64,000 nucleotides of DNA from Burkholderiales bacterium (GTDB lineage: Bacteria > Pseudomonadota > Gammaproteobacteria > Burkholderiales > Burkholderiaceae_C): NCBI GenBank assembly GCA_947453625.1, contig CANGHK010000002.1, forward strand, positions 62,001 to 126,000, written 5' to 3'. Within the stretch, counting starts at the first letter, position 1. Each line of letters begins with the position of its first letter. Shown in pieces: positions 33,901 to 42,257 of this stretch. Below the pieces are notes generated by a model. It had not been told where the DNA came from. It ran no database searches and worked only from the letters and a program-made list of their open reading frames with translations. The translations under genes and the position numbers were made by a program.

Positions 33901-34563
33901 ATGCTCACGCTCTGCGGTTTCAGCGTTTCGAATTACTACAACAAGGTCAAGCTGGCCTTGCTGGAGAAGAACATCCCGTTCCAGGAAGAACTGGTGATGA
34001 CCGGGTCCAGGGACGAGACCGTGCTCGGCGCCACGCCGCTGGCCAAGGTGCCGTTCATCCGCACCGAGCAGGGCTCGCTGTGCGAGAGCCAGGTGATCAA
34101 CGACTACCTGGAGGCGGCCTACCCCGCCGTGCCGCTGCTGCCGGCCGACCCGTTCGCCGCCGCCAAGGTGCGCGAGCTGTGCACCTTCATCGACCTGCAC
34201 CTCGAGCTGGTGGCGCGCGAGCTCTACCCGCAGGCCTTCTTCGGCGGCACGGTCGGCGAAGCCACGCAAGAGCGGGTGCGCAAGCAACTGGTCAAGAACA
34301 TCGCCGCCTTCAAGCGCCTGGCCAATTTCGCGCCCTATGTGGCCGGCGAGACCTTCACGCTGGCCGACTGCGCGGCCTGGGTCAGCCTGCCGCTGGTGGC
34401 GATGGCCAGCAAGAAGGTGCTGGGCGAGGACTTGCTGGCCGCGGCCGGCGTCGACTGGAAGGCCTATGCCGCGCTGATCGGCGCCCGCCCGCACGCCCAG
34501 AAGGTCGATGCCGACCGCAAGGCCGACGGCGCGCGCATGGCCGCAGCCGCCAAGCCGGCCTGA
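33901..34563 (+). CDS. Glutathione S-transferase family protein
   Basis: A 220-residue protein with an N-terminal thioredoxin-like domain (residues 1-80; the cis-proline site is in PLAKVPFIRT and the glutathione-binding segment is SLCESQVINDYL) and a C-terminal helical domain (TFTLADCAAWVSLP). A strong AGGAG ribosome binding site at 33890-33894 fixes the ATG at 33901. The class and substrate are not clear. It is followed by a strong hairpin terminator and sits convergent to the ferritin-like gene. Confidence 0.9.
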   Translation: MLTLCGFSVSNYYNKVKLALLEKNIPFQEELVMTGSRDETVLGATPLAKVPFIRTEQGSLCESQVINDYLEAAYPAVPLLPADPFAAAKVRELCTFIDLHLELVARELYPQAFFGGTVGEATQERVRKQLVKNIAAFKRLANFAPYVAGETFTLADCAAWVSLPLVAMASKKVLGEDLLAAAGVDWKAYAALIGARPHAQKVDADRKADGARMAAAAKPA

Positions 34564-34586
34564 ACAGCGGCGCCGCCCGCGCGTTG

Positions 34587-34612
34587 AAAAGCCGGCCAGT
34601 GGCCGGCTTTTT
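34587..34612. terminator. Bidirectional rho-independent terminator between gst and the ferritin-like gene
   Basis: An 11-base-pair stem, AAAAGCCGGCC with GGCCGGCTTTT, encloses the loop AGT. It has A residues on the left and T residues on the right, so it can stop transcription from either side of this convergent pair. Confidence 0.9.
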
Positions 34613-34632
34613 GCTGTCCGCGGCTGTGGCGC

Positions 34633-35505
34633 TCAGGCCGGCAGCGCGCCCGTGCTGCTGGTCTTGGCCGCGGCGGCCACGCGCAGCGTCACTTCCTTGC
34701 GATAACGGTTGAGCTCCTGCACGCTGGCGAAGCTGCGCTCCATCAGCAAGCTCATGTTGTGCAGGATGCGCTCGACCACCTTGGTCTCCCAAACGCTGTC
34801 GAACTGGATCTGCTGGTCCAGCCAAACCTCCAGCCAGGCCGGGTCGGGCAGCCGGCTCTGCACCGTGTCGCGCGGAAACAGCGTCTGGTTGACATGCAGG
34901 TTGGTCGGGTGGAGAGCCTGCGCGGTGCGCCGCGCGCTGGCCATCAGCACCCCCACCTTGGCGAAGGCGGCGCGCGCCTCGTCGCCGAACTTGACCAGCG
35001 CGCGCTTCATGTAGCGCAGGTAGGCGCCGCCGTGGCGGGCCTCGTCGCGCGCCAGGGTTTCGTAGATCTGGCGGATCACCGGCTCGGTGTGCCACTCGGC
35101 GGCACGGCGATACCAGTGGTTCAGGCGGATCTCGCCGCAAAAGTGCAACATCAGGGTTTCCAGCGCCGGCGCAGGATCGAACTCGAAGCGCACCTCGTGC
35201 AGTTCGGCTTCGGTCGGCACCAACTCGGGACGGAAGCGGCGCAGGTACTCCATCAGCACCAGCGAGTGCTTCTGCTCCTCGAAAAACCAGACGCTCATGA
35301 AGGCCGAAAAATCGCTGTCGTCGCGGTTGTCACGCAAGAACATCTCGGTGGCCGGCAGCGCCGCCCACTCGGTGATCGCGTTCATCTTGATCGTCTGGGC
35401 CTGGTCGTCGGTCAGCTTGCTCGGGTCGAAGCTGGCCCAGGCGATATCGCTGTCCATGTTCCAGCGTACGGCTTCGAGCTGTTTGAAGAGTTCGGGGTAG
35501 AGCAT
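34633..35505 (-). CDS. Diiron ferritin-like protein, acyl-ACP-desaturase-like
   Basis: A 290-residue helical protein with two diiron ExxH motifs: EEQKH (Glu77, His80) and DEARH (Glu155, His158). Further glutamates such as Glu47 and Glu125 sit at helix positions suitable for metal binding. Spacing and neighbouring residues resemble the stearoyl-ACP-desaturase branch of ferritin-like proteins more than storage ferritins, so a redox role on a fatty acyl or similar substrate is possible but unproven. The ATG at 35505 is preceded by AAGGA on the minus strand. The frame remains open upstream without homologous features. It is the only gene between the terminator at 34587 and the divergent gap before the glutathione peroxidase. 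Confidence 0.75.
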   Translation of the reverse strand: MLYPELFKQLEAVRWNMDSDIAWASFDPSKLTDDQAQTIKMNAITEWAALPATEMFLRDNRDDSDFSAFMSVWFFEEQKHSLVLMEYLRRFRPELVPTEAELHEVRFEFDPAPALETLMLHFCGEIRLNHWYRRAAEWHTEPVIRQIYETLARDEARHGGAYLRYMKRALVKFGDEARAAFAKVGVLMASARRTAQALHPTNLHVNQTLFPRDTVQSRLPDPAWLEVWLDQQIQFDSVWETKVVERILHNMSLLMERSFASVQELNRYRKEVTLRVAAAAKTSSTGALPA

Positions 35506-35666
35506 GGGAGTCCTTGCGGGGTCTGATGGTCGAGATTCTAGGCCGCCCCCTCTTGACGCCCGCTCGCCCGCCACCACCGCCCTGACCGCAGCATGGCGCT
35601 GCCCAAGCCCCCACCCGAACCACCCCATTCATTCCCATCCACCCCCCCCACCGCCCAGGAGCACCC

Positions 35667-36248
35667 ATGAAGAACCGTCTACCCATCGCCACCCTGCCGG
35701 CCCGGCTGGCCGCCGCCGCGCTTGCGCTGCTGTGCAGCGCGGTCCAGGCCGAGTCCGCCTGCCCGGCGCTGCTGCAGCAGACCCAGCCCCGGCTGCAGGA
35801 CGAAAAACCGGTCAAGCTGTGCGACAACGCCGGCAAGGTGCTGCTGGTGGTCAACACCGCCAGCTACTGCGGCTACACCTCGCAGTACAAGTCGCTGGAG
35901 GAGTTGCACGAGCGCTACCGCGACCGCGGCCTGGTGGTATTGGGATTCCCGAGCAACGACTTCTCGCAAGAGCCCGGTAGCAGCGCCGAGATCGCCGAGT
36001 TCTGCGAGAACACCTTCGGCGTGCGCTTCCCGATGTTCGCCAAGTCGCATGTCGCCGCCGGCAAGGGCGGTGCGGTCAATCCGCTGTTCGTTGCGCTGCA
36101 GCAGCGCAGCGGCCAGGCACCGAAATGGAACTTCCACAAGTACCTGGTCAGCCGCTCGGGCGAGGTGGTGATCAGCCATGCCTCCGCAGTCGATCCGAAA
36201 GACCCTGTTTTTCTGAAGGACTTGGAGAAACTATTGAAGGCAAATTGA
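35667..36248 (+). CDS. Exported glutathione peroxidase family protein
   Basis: A 193-residue peroxidase of the thioredoxin-fold GPx family. An N-terminal signal peptide (about residues 1-28, ending SAVQA) marks it as periplasmic, unusual for a family that is mostly cytoplasmic. The peroxidatic cysteine is Cys68 in NTASYCGYTSQY and the partner tryptophan is Trp154 in KWNFHKYL. The usual GFPCNQF is GFPSNDF here, but Cys113 in EFCENTFGVRF lies where the resolving cysteine of thioredoxin-dependent GPx proteins is found. An AGGAG site precedes the ATG. It lies just upstream of the lipid-modification operon, separated by a palindrome, so it may share the oxidative-stress theme. Confidence 0.88.
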   Translation: MKNRLPIATLPARLAAAALALLCSAVQAESACPALLQQTQPRLQDEKPVKLCDNAGKVLLVVNTASYCGYTSQYKSLEELHERYRDRGLVVLGFPSNDFSQEPGSSAEIAEFCENTFGVRFPMFAKSHVAAGKGGAVNPLFVALQQRSGQAPKWNFHKYLVSRSGEVVISHASAVDPKDPVFLKDLEKLLKAN

Positions 36249-36262
36249 GACTGCTTGGTCAT

Positions 36263-36284
36263 ACTTGAACTCAATAGTTCAAGT
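36263..36284. promoter_or_regulatory. Perfect palindrome, candidate operator of the FAD/DUF1365/CFA operon
   Basis: Nine-base arms ACTTGAACT (36263-36271) and AGTTCAAGT (36276-36284) flank the four-base centre CAAT. It lies eight bases before the first gene of the operon and 14 bases after the glutathione peroxidase stop. The length and symmetry fit a dimeric repressor or MerR-type activator site. An RNA hairpin is possible, but no T tract follows. Confidence 0.6.
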
Positions 36285-36292
36285 GATCGCGC

Positions 36293-37684
36293 ATGCTCTC
36301 TCCCTCCGCCACTCCGCCGCAGACGCCAGACACCCTGGATGACGCGGCGCGCCGCATGAACGGCGCCCGGCGGCGCGTGGCGGTGGTCGGCTCAGGCATC
36401 TCGGGACTGGCCGCCGCCTCGCAACTGGCCGCTCATGCCGCCGTGGTGCTGTTCGAGGCTGACAGCCACTTCGGCGGCCATGCCCATACCGTCGACCTGA
36501 CGCTGGACGGCGTGACCCACGGCGTCGACACCGGTTTCCTGGTCTTCAACCACGCCACTTACCCCAAGCTGGTGCGGCTGTTCGCCGACCTGCAGGTGCC
36601 CACCGCGCCCGCCGAGATGTCGTTTTCGGTGCAGGTGCCTGCGCTGGACCTGGAGTGGAGCGGCAGCAACCTCGACACCGTGTTTGCGCAGCGGCGCAAC
36701 CTGTTCAATCCGCGCTTTCTGTGCATGCTGCGCGACCTGATGCGCTTCAACCGCCTGACGACGGCGATCGCCGAGGCCCAGCAGGAGGCTGCGCTGCAGC
36801 AGTCCATCGCCGACTTCCTCGCCGAGCAGCGCTTCTCGGCCGCCTTCCGCGACTGGTATCTGCTGCCCATGCTGGGCTGCATCTGGAGCTGCCCGACCGA
36901 CCAGATGCTGCGTTTTCCGGTCGCCACGATGATCCGCTTCTGCCACAACCACGGGCTGATCCGCGTCACCGACCGGCCGCAGTGGCACACAGTGCGCGGC
37001 GGGTCGCGCGAGTATGTGCGCCGGCTGCTGGCGCGCATCCCCGACGCCCGGCGCAATTGCCCGGTGCTGGCACTGCGCCGCGTGCCGCCCGACAGCGCCA
37101 GCGCCGGCGTCTGGCTCGACACGGCCCAGGGCAGCGAGCATTTCGACGAGGTGGTGCTGGCCGGCCACAGCGGCCAGAGCCTGGCCTTGCTGGGGGGCCA
37201 TGCCAGCGCGGCTGAGCGGCAAGTGCTGGGCGCCATCCGCACCCAGCGCAACCGCGCGCTGCTGCACACCGATGCCAGCCTGCTGCCCAAGCGCAAGAAG
37301 GCCTGGGCGGCCTGGAACTACGCGCGCTCGGCCGACGTGGCGCAAGAGCAGTCGGCGGTCTGCCTGCACTACCTGATCAACCGGCTGCAACCACTGCCCT
37401 GGGCCCAGCCGGTGCTGGTGTCGCTGAACCCCACCCGCGAGCCCGCGCCCGGCACGCTGCACGGCGAGTACGACTACGCCCATCCGGTGTTCGACCAGGC
37501 CGCGATCGAAGCGCAGCGCCGGTTGCCGCAGATCCAGGGCCAGGGCCATGTCTGGTTTGCCGGCGCCTGGACCCGCTACGGCTTCCATGAGGACGGCCTG
37601 GCCTCAGGCTTGGCGGTGGCCGACGCCTTGCGCCAGCACTGGGCAACTCGGGGCCCTGCCGCACAGACCCGGTCGGCAGCCTGA
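36293..37684 (+). CDS. FAD-dependent amine-oxidase-like oxidoreductase
   Basis: A 463-residue flavoprotein. The dinucleotide-binding motif VAVVGSGISGLAAASQL begins near residue 26 and is followed by FGGHAHTVDL and GVDTGFLVFNHATYP; the C-terminal FAD segment is GAWTRYGFHEDGLASG. This family is regularly encoded beside DUF1365 and CFA-synthase-like proteins, and in the alphaproteobacterial counterpart takes part in making methylated or furan fatty acids. It is the first gene of an eight-gene operon; the palindrome at 36263-36284 lies just before it. The ATG at 36293 is chosen because the conserved domain starts soon after; an internal ATG at residue 22 is possible. Confidence 0.87.
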   Translation: MLSPSATPPQTPDTLDDAARRMNGARRRVAVVGSGISGLAAASQLAAHAAVVLFEADSHFGGHAHTVDLTLDGVTHGVDTGFLVFNHATYPKLVRLFADLQVPTAPAEMSFSVQVPALDLEWSGSNLDTVFAQRRNLFNPRFLCMLRDLMRFNRLTTAIAEAQQEAALQQSIADFLAEQRFSAAFRDWYLLPMLGCIWSCPTDQMLRFPVATMIRFCHNHGLIRVTDRPQWHTVRGGSREYVRRLLARIPDARRNCPVLALRRVPPDSASAGVWLDTAQGSEHFDEVVLAGHSGQSLALLGGHASAAERQVLGAIRTQRNRALLHTDASLLPKRKKAWAAWNYARSADVAQEQSAVCLHYLINRLQPLPWAQPVLVSLNPTREPAPGTLHGEYDYAHPVFDQAAIEAQRRLPQIQGQGHVWFAGAWTRYGFHEDGLASGLAVADALRQHWATRGPAAQTRSAA

Positions 37685-37698
37685 GTCCAGCATTGGTG

Positions 37699-38532
37699 AT
37701 GGCTGCAAGCATCCCGTCAGCCTCGCCCGCGATCGGCCTCGGGCTGGCTGCTCCGGCCGCCAGCGCGCTGCTCGGTATAGGCCGGGTGCGCCACCAGCGC
37801 CTGCGGCCGACGCCCCATGGCTTCGACTACCCGACCTGGTTTCTGCTGCTGCCGCTGCGCAGCCTGCGCGAGCGGCCCGACGCCACCTTGCGGCGCAACC
37901 GCCGCGGCTGGGTCAGCTTCCACGATGCCGACCATGGCGACGGCCGGGCCGATTGCCTGGCCTGGTTCGACGCCCTGCTGCACGCCGAAGGCATCAACGA
38001 TGCCCAGGGCGAGGTCTGGCTGCACACCTATCCCCGACTGCTGGGCTTCGCCTTCAAGCCGGTGAGCTTCTGGTACTGCCACCGCGGCGACGGCACGCTG
38101 GCCGCGGTGGTGGCCGAGGTCAACAACACTTTTGGCGGCCGCCACTGCTACCTGCTGGCCGGGCCCGGGCTGGCCTTCGGCCGCGAGCTGGCGGCGCGCA
38201 AGGTCTTCCACGTCTCGCCGTTCTGCCAGGTCGAAGGGGGCTACCGCTTCCGCTTCATGCGCACCGGGCTGGGTTCAGCCGACGGTCAGGGCCGAACCGT
38301 GGCCCGCATCGAGCATGACGACGCCCAGGGCCCGCTGCTGCTGACCAGCGTCAGCGGCGAGCTCGCCCCGCTGACACCGGCGCGCCTGCGCCAGGCGCTG
38401 TGGCGCATGCCCTTGCTGACGCTGGGCGTGGTGGCCCGCATCCACTGGCAGGCCTTGCGCCTGCTGGTCAAGCGAGTTCCCTTCTTCGGCAAGGGCGGCA
38501 CACCTGTTGCCCCGACTGTTCCTCTCCATTGA
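37699..38532 (+). CDS. DUF1365 family protein
   Basis: A 277-residue protein of the DUF1365 family, without a characterised activity that I can state firmly. The conserved segments are GRVRHQRLRPTPHGFDYP, YPRLLGFAFKPVSFWYC, AVVAEVNNTFGGRHCY and KVFHVSPFCQVEGGYRF. The N-terminus is hydrophobic but not a clear signal peptide. The ATG at 37699 comes directly after in-frame TTG and GTG codons and lies 14 bases after the oxidoreductase stop. In other bacteria this family is almost always next to a flavin oxidoreductase and a CFA-synthase-like methyltransferase, as here, and is needed for singlet-oxygen-linked lipid changes in Rhodobacter (from memory). Confidence 0.87.
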   Translation: MAASIPSASPAIGLGLAAPAASALLGIGRVRHQRLRPTPHGFDYPTWFLLLPLRSLRERPDATLRRNRRGWVSFHDADHGDGRADCLAWFDALLHAEGINDAQGEVWLHTYPRLLGFAFKPVSFWYCHRGDGTLAAVVAEVNNTFGGRHCYLLAGPGLAFGRELAARKVFHVSPFCQVEGGYRFRFMRTGLGSADGQGRTVARIEHDDAQGPLLLTSVSGELAPLTPARLRQALWRMPLLTLGVVARIHWQALRLLVKRVPFFGKGGTPVAPTVPLH

Positions 38533-38548
38533 GTCCCTGGCACCCCTG

Positions 38549-39784
38549 ATGACGATTCGCACCGCCACCACCTCCGTCTCCGCGCTGTCCCTGCCGGCCT
38601 CGGCCCCGCCGGCCGCACGCGCCCTGTTCGCGCTGCTGCGGCGCATTCAAGTCGGCACGCTGGACGTGCAGCTGCCCGATGGCGGCCAGTTGCGTTTCGG
38701 CACCGGTGCGGCGGGCGAGCCGCATGCCGCAGTGCGCCTGCACAACTGGAAGATGTGCGGCGCCGCGCTGCGCTCGGGCGACATCGGCTTTGCCGAGACC
38801 TTCATCGCCGGCGACTGGGCCGCCAACGACCTGGTCGCGCTGCTGTCGCTGTTCATCGTCAACCGCGAGGCAATGGAGGCCGTGGTCTACGGCACCTGGT
38901 GGGGCACGCTGCTCAACCGCGCCCGCCATCTGTTCAACCGCAACTCGCGCGCCGGCAGCAAGCGCAACATCCACGCCCATTACGACCTGGGCAATCGCTT
39001 CTACCGGTTGTGGCTGGATGAGACCATGACCTACTCCAGCGCCTGGTTCAACGGCGACTTGCAGCAGGCCACCGCCAGCGCGCAGCAGGCCAAGATGCGC
39101 CGCGCGCTGGGTGAATGCCGGGTGCAGACTGGCGACCGGGTGCTGGAGATAGGTTGCGGCTGGGGCGGCCTGGCCGAATGCGCGGCGCGCGACTTCGGGG
39201 CCCAGGTCACCGGCGTGACGCTGTCGGCCGAGCAACTCGATTTCGGCCAGCAGCGCCTGGCCCAGGCCGGCCTGCAGCAACTGGCCACGCTGCGCTTCCA
39301 GGACTACCGCGACATCGCCGACGGGCCTTACGACGCCATCGTCTCGATCGAGATGTTCGAGGCCGTGGGCCGCGAATACTGGGCCAGCTACTTCAAGACC
39401 CTGCACGACCAGCTCAAGCCCGGTGGGCGCGCCTGCGTGCAGGCCATCACCATCGCCGACGACTTGTTCGAGCGCTATGTCGCCGGCACCGATTTCATCC
39501 AGCAGTACATCTTCCCCGGCGGCCTGCTGCCTTGCCCGCGCGCCTTCCGCGAAGAAGCCGCCAAGGCCGGGCTGCAGGTCGAGAACGAGTTGGCGTTCGG
39601 CCTCGACTATGCCGAAACGCTGCGCCGCTGGCGGCAGGATTTCCTGCACCAGGACACGCAGGTGCGCGGCCTGGGGTTCGACACCCGGTTCATGCATACC
39701 TGGGAGTTCTACCTGGCCTATTGCGAGGCGGCGTTCACCAGTGGCAGCACCGACGTGATGCAGTTCACGCTGCGCCGGCCTTGA
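38549..39784 (+). CDS. CFA-synthase-like SAM-dependent fatty-acid methyltransferase
   Basis: A 411-residue member of the cyclopropane-fatty-acyl-phospholipid synthase family. The SAM site is IGCGWGG (residues 201-207) and the DFIQQYIFPGG segment is diagnostic. In E. coli Cfa the motif MFEHVG supplies a histidine that holds catalytic bicarbonate; here it reads MFEAVG with Ala272 in that place. Methyl transfer to an unsaturated phospholipid chain should remain possible, while ring closure may not, so the product may be a methylated fatty acid, as for the UfaM-type enzymes of furan fatty acid synthesis. The ATG at 38549 follows DUF1365 by 16 bases. Confidence 0.85.
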   Translation: MTIRTATTSVSALSLPASAPPAARALFALLRRIQVGTLDVQLPDGGQLRFGTGAAGEPHAAVRLHNWKMCGAALRSGDIGFAETFIAGDWAANDLVALLSLFIVNREAMEAVVYGTWWGTLLNRARHLFNRNSRAGSKRNIHAHYDLGNRFYRLWLDETMTYSSAWFNGDLQQATASAQQAKMRRALGECRVQTGDRVLEIGCGWGGLAECAARDFGAQVTGVTLSAEQLDFGQQRLAQAGLQQLATLRFQDYRDIADGPYDAIVSIEMFEAVGREYWASYFKTLHDQLKPGGRACVQAITIADDLFERYVAGTDFIQQYIFPGGLLPCPRAFREEAAKAGLQVENELAFGLDYAETLRRWRQDFLHQDTQVRGLGFDTRFMHTWEFYLAYCEAAFTSGSTDVMQFTLRRP

Positions 39785-39795
39785 GGCATCACCCG

Positions 39796-40347
39796 GTGCC
39801 GGCCCGTCGCACCCTGCTGCTCGGCCTGCTGGCCGGGGCCGGCATGGCGTCGACCGCAGCGGTGCGGGCGGCGGTCCTGACACCACCCGAGCTGGCCGCC
39901 GACCTGCCTGGCGCCACCTGGCGCGGCGCCGGACCGATGCGGTTTTTCGGCCTGGCGGTCTACGACATCCGGCTCTGGAGCCCGGCCGCGCTGGTCGGTG
40001 ACTTGTCCGCCCAGCCGCTGGCGCTCGAACTGGTCTACGCGCGCAAGCTGGCGGGTGAGCAGATCGCCAGCCGTTCGCTCGACGAGATGCGCCGCATCGG
40101 TTCGTTTGGCGACACCGAGGCCGCCGACTGGCTGGCCGCGATGGTGCAGATCTTTCCTGACGTGCAGGCCGGCGACCGCCTCACCGGTGTGCAGCGTCCG
40201 GGGCATTCGGCGCGCTTCTTCTTCAACGGCCAGCGGTGCGGCGAGGTGGTCGATGCCGACTTCACCCGCTTGTTCTTCGGCATCTGGCTGTCGCCGCGAA
40301 GCTCGCAACCCCGGTTGCGTGCGCAGTTGCTGGGCAGCGCGCCGTGA
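39796..40347 (+). CDS. Exported chalcone-isomerase-like protein
   Basis: A 183-residue protein with an N-terminal signal peptide (RRTLLLGLLAGAGMAS, cleaved near VRAA) and a chalcone-isomerase-like fold. Segments such as RFFGLAVYDIRLW, LELVYARKL and FGIWLSPRSS are typical of the bacterial Chalcone_3 group, which probably binds fatty acids rather than flavonoids. The start is a GTG at 39796, 11 bases after the methyltransferase stop. Its own stop overlaps the next start as GTGA. Periplasmic fatty-acid binding would fit the lipid-modification theme of the operon. Confidence 0.78.
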   Translation: MPARRTLLLGLLAGAGMASTAAVRAAVLTPPELAADLPGATWRGAGPMRFFGLAVYDIRLWSPAALVGDLSAQPLALELVYARKLAGEQIASRSLDEMRRIGSFGDTEAADWLAAMVQIFPDVQAGDRLTGVQRPGHSARFFFNGQRCGEVVDADFTRLFFGIWLSPRSSQPRLRAQLLGSAP

Positions 40348-41663
40348 GCGAGCGCGCTCTGGCGGCCCAGCCCGGACGGGCGGATGACGCGCCACCGGCG
40401 GCCCCGCGGCCCTGGCTGGCCGGCTTGCGCTACGGCGCTCTGGGCGCGCCACTGGCCTTCGCCGCGCTGCCGCTCTATATGCTGCTGCCCCAGCATTACG
40501 CCACCGAACTGGGCGTGCCGCTGGCCGGGCTGGGCCTGGTGCTGCTGGCCACGCGCGCTCTCGACGCGGTCGTCGACCCCTGGCTGGGCCGCTGGGCCGA
40601 CCGGCGCCTGGCCCAGCCCCGGCGTCAGGTGCTGGGCTGGGCCGCATTGGCCGCGCTGCTGATGGCAGCCGGCTTTGCGGCGCTGTTCTTTCCACCGGCC
40701 GGCAGCGCCAGCCTGCTGCTGGCCTGGTGCGCGGCTGCGCTGGTCGTCACCTGCCTGGGTTACAGCGCGCTGGGCGTGCTGCACCAGGCCTGGGGCGCGC
40801 GGCTGGGCGGCGGCGCGGCGGCGCAGGCGCGCATCGTCAGCTGGCGCGAGGGTCTGGCGCTGGCCGGCGTGCTGGCGGCCAGCATCCTGCCCGCGCTGGC
40901 CGGCATCCCGGTGATGGTGGCCGCCTGCGCGCTGCTGCTGGCGCTGGCGCTGTGGGCGCTGAGTGCGGCGCCCTTCCGCGCCGCGCCGCCGCGTGCGGTG
41001 ACTGCGTCGCCGGCGGCCGATGGCGCTGCCTGGCTGCTGCCGTGGCGCAGCGTAGCCTTCCGGCGGCTGATGGCGGTGTTTTTGCTCAATGGTGTGGCCA
41101 GCGCGATCCCGGCCACGCTGGTGCTGTTCTTCATCCGCGACCGGCTGCAGGCACCGGCGCTGGGGCCAGTCTTCCTGGCCGGCTATTTCGCCGCTGCGGC
41201 CTTGTCCATGCCGATGTGGGTGCGGGTGGTGGCGCGCGTCGGACTGGTTCGGGCTTGGCTGGCCGGCATGGGTCTGGCCGTGGTCGCTTTCGTCTGGGCA
41301 GCCAGGCTGGGCAGTGGCGACAGCGCCGCCTTCGGCGTCATCTGCCTGTTCAGCGGCTTCGCGCTGGGCGCCGACCTGGCCGTGCCCGGCGCCTTGCTGG
41401 CCGGGGTGATCCACCGCGCCGGCCATGCGCTGCGCCACGAGGGCAGCTATTTCGGCTGGTGGACCTGCGCCAACAAGCTCAACCTGGCGCTGGCCGCCGG
41501 CCTGTCGCTGCCGGCGCTGCAGGCGCTGGGCTATGCCCCGGGCGCGACCAGCGAACCCGCCCTGAACGCGTTGGCTGCACTCTATGCCGCGCTGCCCTGC
41601 CTGCTCAAGGCGGCTGCTGCCGCGCTGCTCTGGCATTACCGCAACCAACTGGAACGTCCATGA
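40344..41663 (+). CDS. MFS transporter, GPH (MelB-like) family
   Basis: A 439-residue inner-membrane protein with about twelve hydrophobic helices. The loop DPWLGRWADRR after helix 2 is the GPH-family counterpart of the MFS signature, and GALLAGVIHRAG plus SYFGWWTCANKLNLALA resemble the second-half signature of MelB-like carriers. The GTG start is fixed by the GTGA overlap with the previous gene, and its own end overlaps the next as ATGA. GPH members recur in DUF1365/CFA operons; the substrate there is not known. Confidence 0.85.
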   Translation: MSERALAAQPGRADDAPPAAPRPWLAGLRYGALGAPLAFAALPLYMLLPQHYATELGVPLAGLGLVLLATRALDAVVDPWLGRWADRRLAQPRRQVLGWAALAALLMAAGFAALFFPPAGSASLLLAWCAAALVVTCLGYSALGVLHQAWGARLGGGAAAQARIVSWREGLALAGVLAASILPALAGIPVMVAACALLLALALWALSAAPFRAAPPRAVTASPAADGAAWLLPWRSVAFRRLMAVFLLNGVASAIPATLVLFFIRDRLQAPALGPVFLAGYFAAAALSMPMWVRVVARVGLVRAWLAGMGLAVVAFVWAARLGSGDSAAFGVICLFSGFALGADLAVPGALLAGVIHRAGHALRHEGSYFGWWTCANKLNLALAAGLSLPALQALGYAPGATSEPALNALAALYAALPCLLKAAAAALLWHYRNQLERP

Positions 41664-42229
41664 CCCGATTGTCTGAACCCGGCCTGCGCCGACTTCGCCG
41701 CCTGGCTGCGGGCTTCGCGCTGACCGTGCCGCTGCTGCTGACCGCTTGCGCCAGCCCGACCCCGGCCGATTACGCCGCCCAACAGCCCACGCTGGACCTG
41801 CGCCAGTACTTCAACGGCAAGCTGTTGGCGCATGGCATCGTCACCGATCGTGGTGGCAAGGTCACGCAACGCTTCACGGTCGCGCTGACCGGCAGCTGGC
41901 AGGGCGACGAGGGCACGCTGGACGAGCAGTTCAGCTATGCCGACGGCCGCCGCGAGCAGCGCATCTGGAAGCTGACGCGCGCCTCCGACGGCCGCTACAC
42001 CGGACGCGCCGCCGACGTGCTGGGCGAGGCCCGCGGCCAGGCCGCCGGCAACGCGCTGAACTGGCGCTACACCCTGCTGCTGCCGGTCGACGGCCGGACC
42101 TGGGAGATCGATTTCGACGACTGGATGTTCCTGGTCGACGACCAGGTGATGCTCAACCGCGCAGTGATGAGCAAGTTCGGCATCCGGCTGGGCGAGGTGC
42201 TGCTGTCGTTCCAGCGCTTGCCGTCGTGA
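41660..42229 (+). CDS. DUF3833 lipoprotein
   Basis: A 189-residue lipoprotein with the lipobox LLTAC near residue 34 and a mature part of the DUF3833 family. The segments RQYFNGKLLAHGIVTDRGG, DEQFSYADGRREQRIW and MFLVDDQVMLNRAVMSKFG are characteristic. The fold is lipocalin-like by appearance. Function is not established; its constant association with CFA-like and DUF1365 genes suggests a role in handling modified lipids at the envelope. It starts with an ATGA overlap to the MFS gene. Confidence 0.83.
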   Translation: MTRLSEPGLRRLRRLAAGFALTVPLLLTACASPTPADYAAQQPTLDLRQYFNGKLLAHGIVTDRGGKVTQRFTVALTGSWQGDEGTLDEQFSYADGRREQRIWKLTRASDGRYTGRAADVLGEARGQAAGNALNWRYTLLLPVDGRTWEIDFDDWMFLVDDQVMLNRAVMSKFGIRLGEVLLSFQRLPS

Positions 42230-42257
42230 ACCGCGCCGTCCCGAGAGTCTGCCCGCC

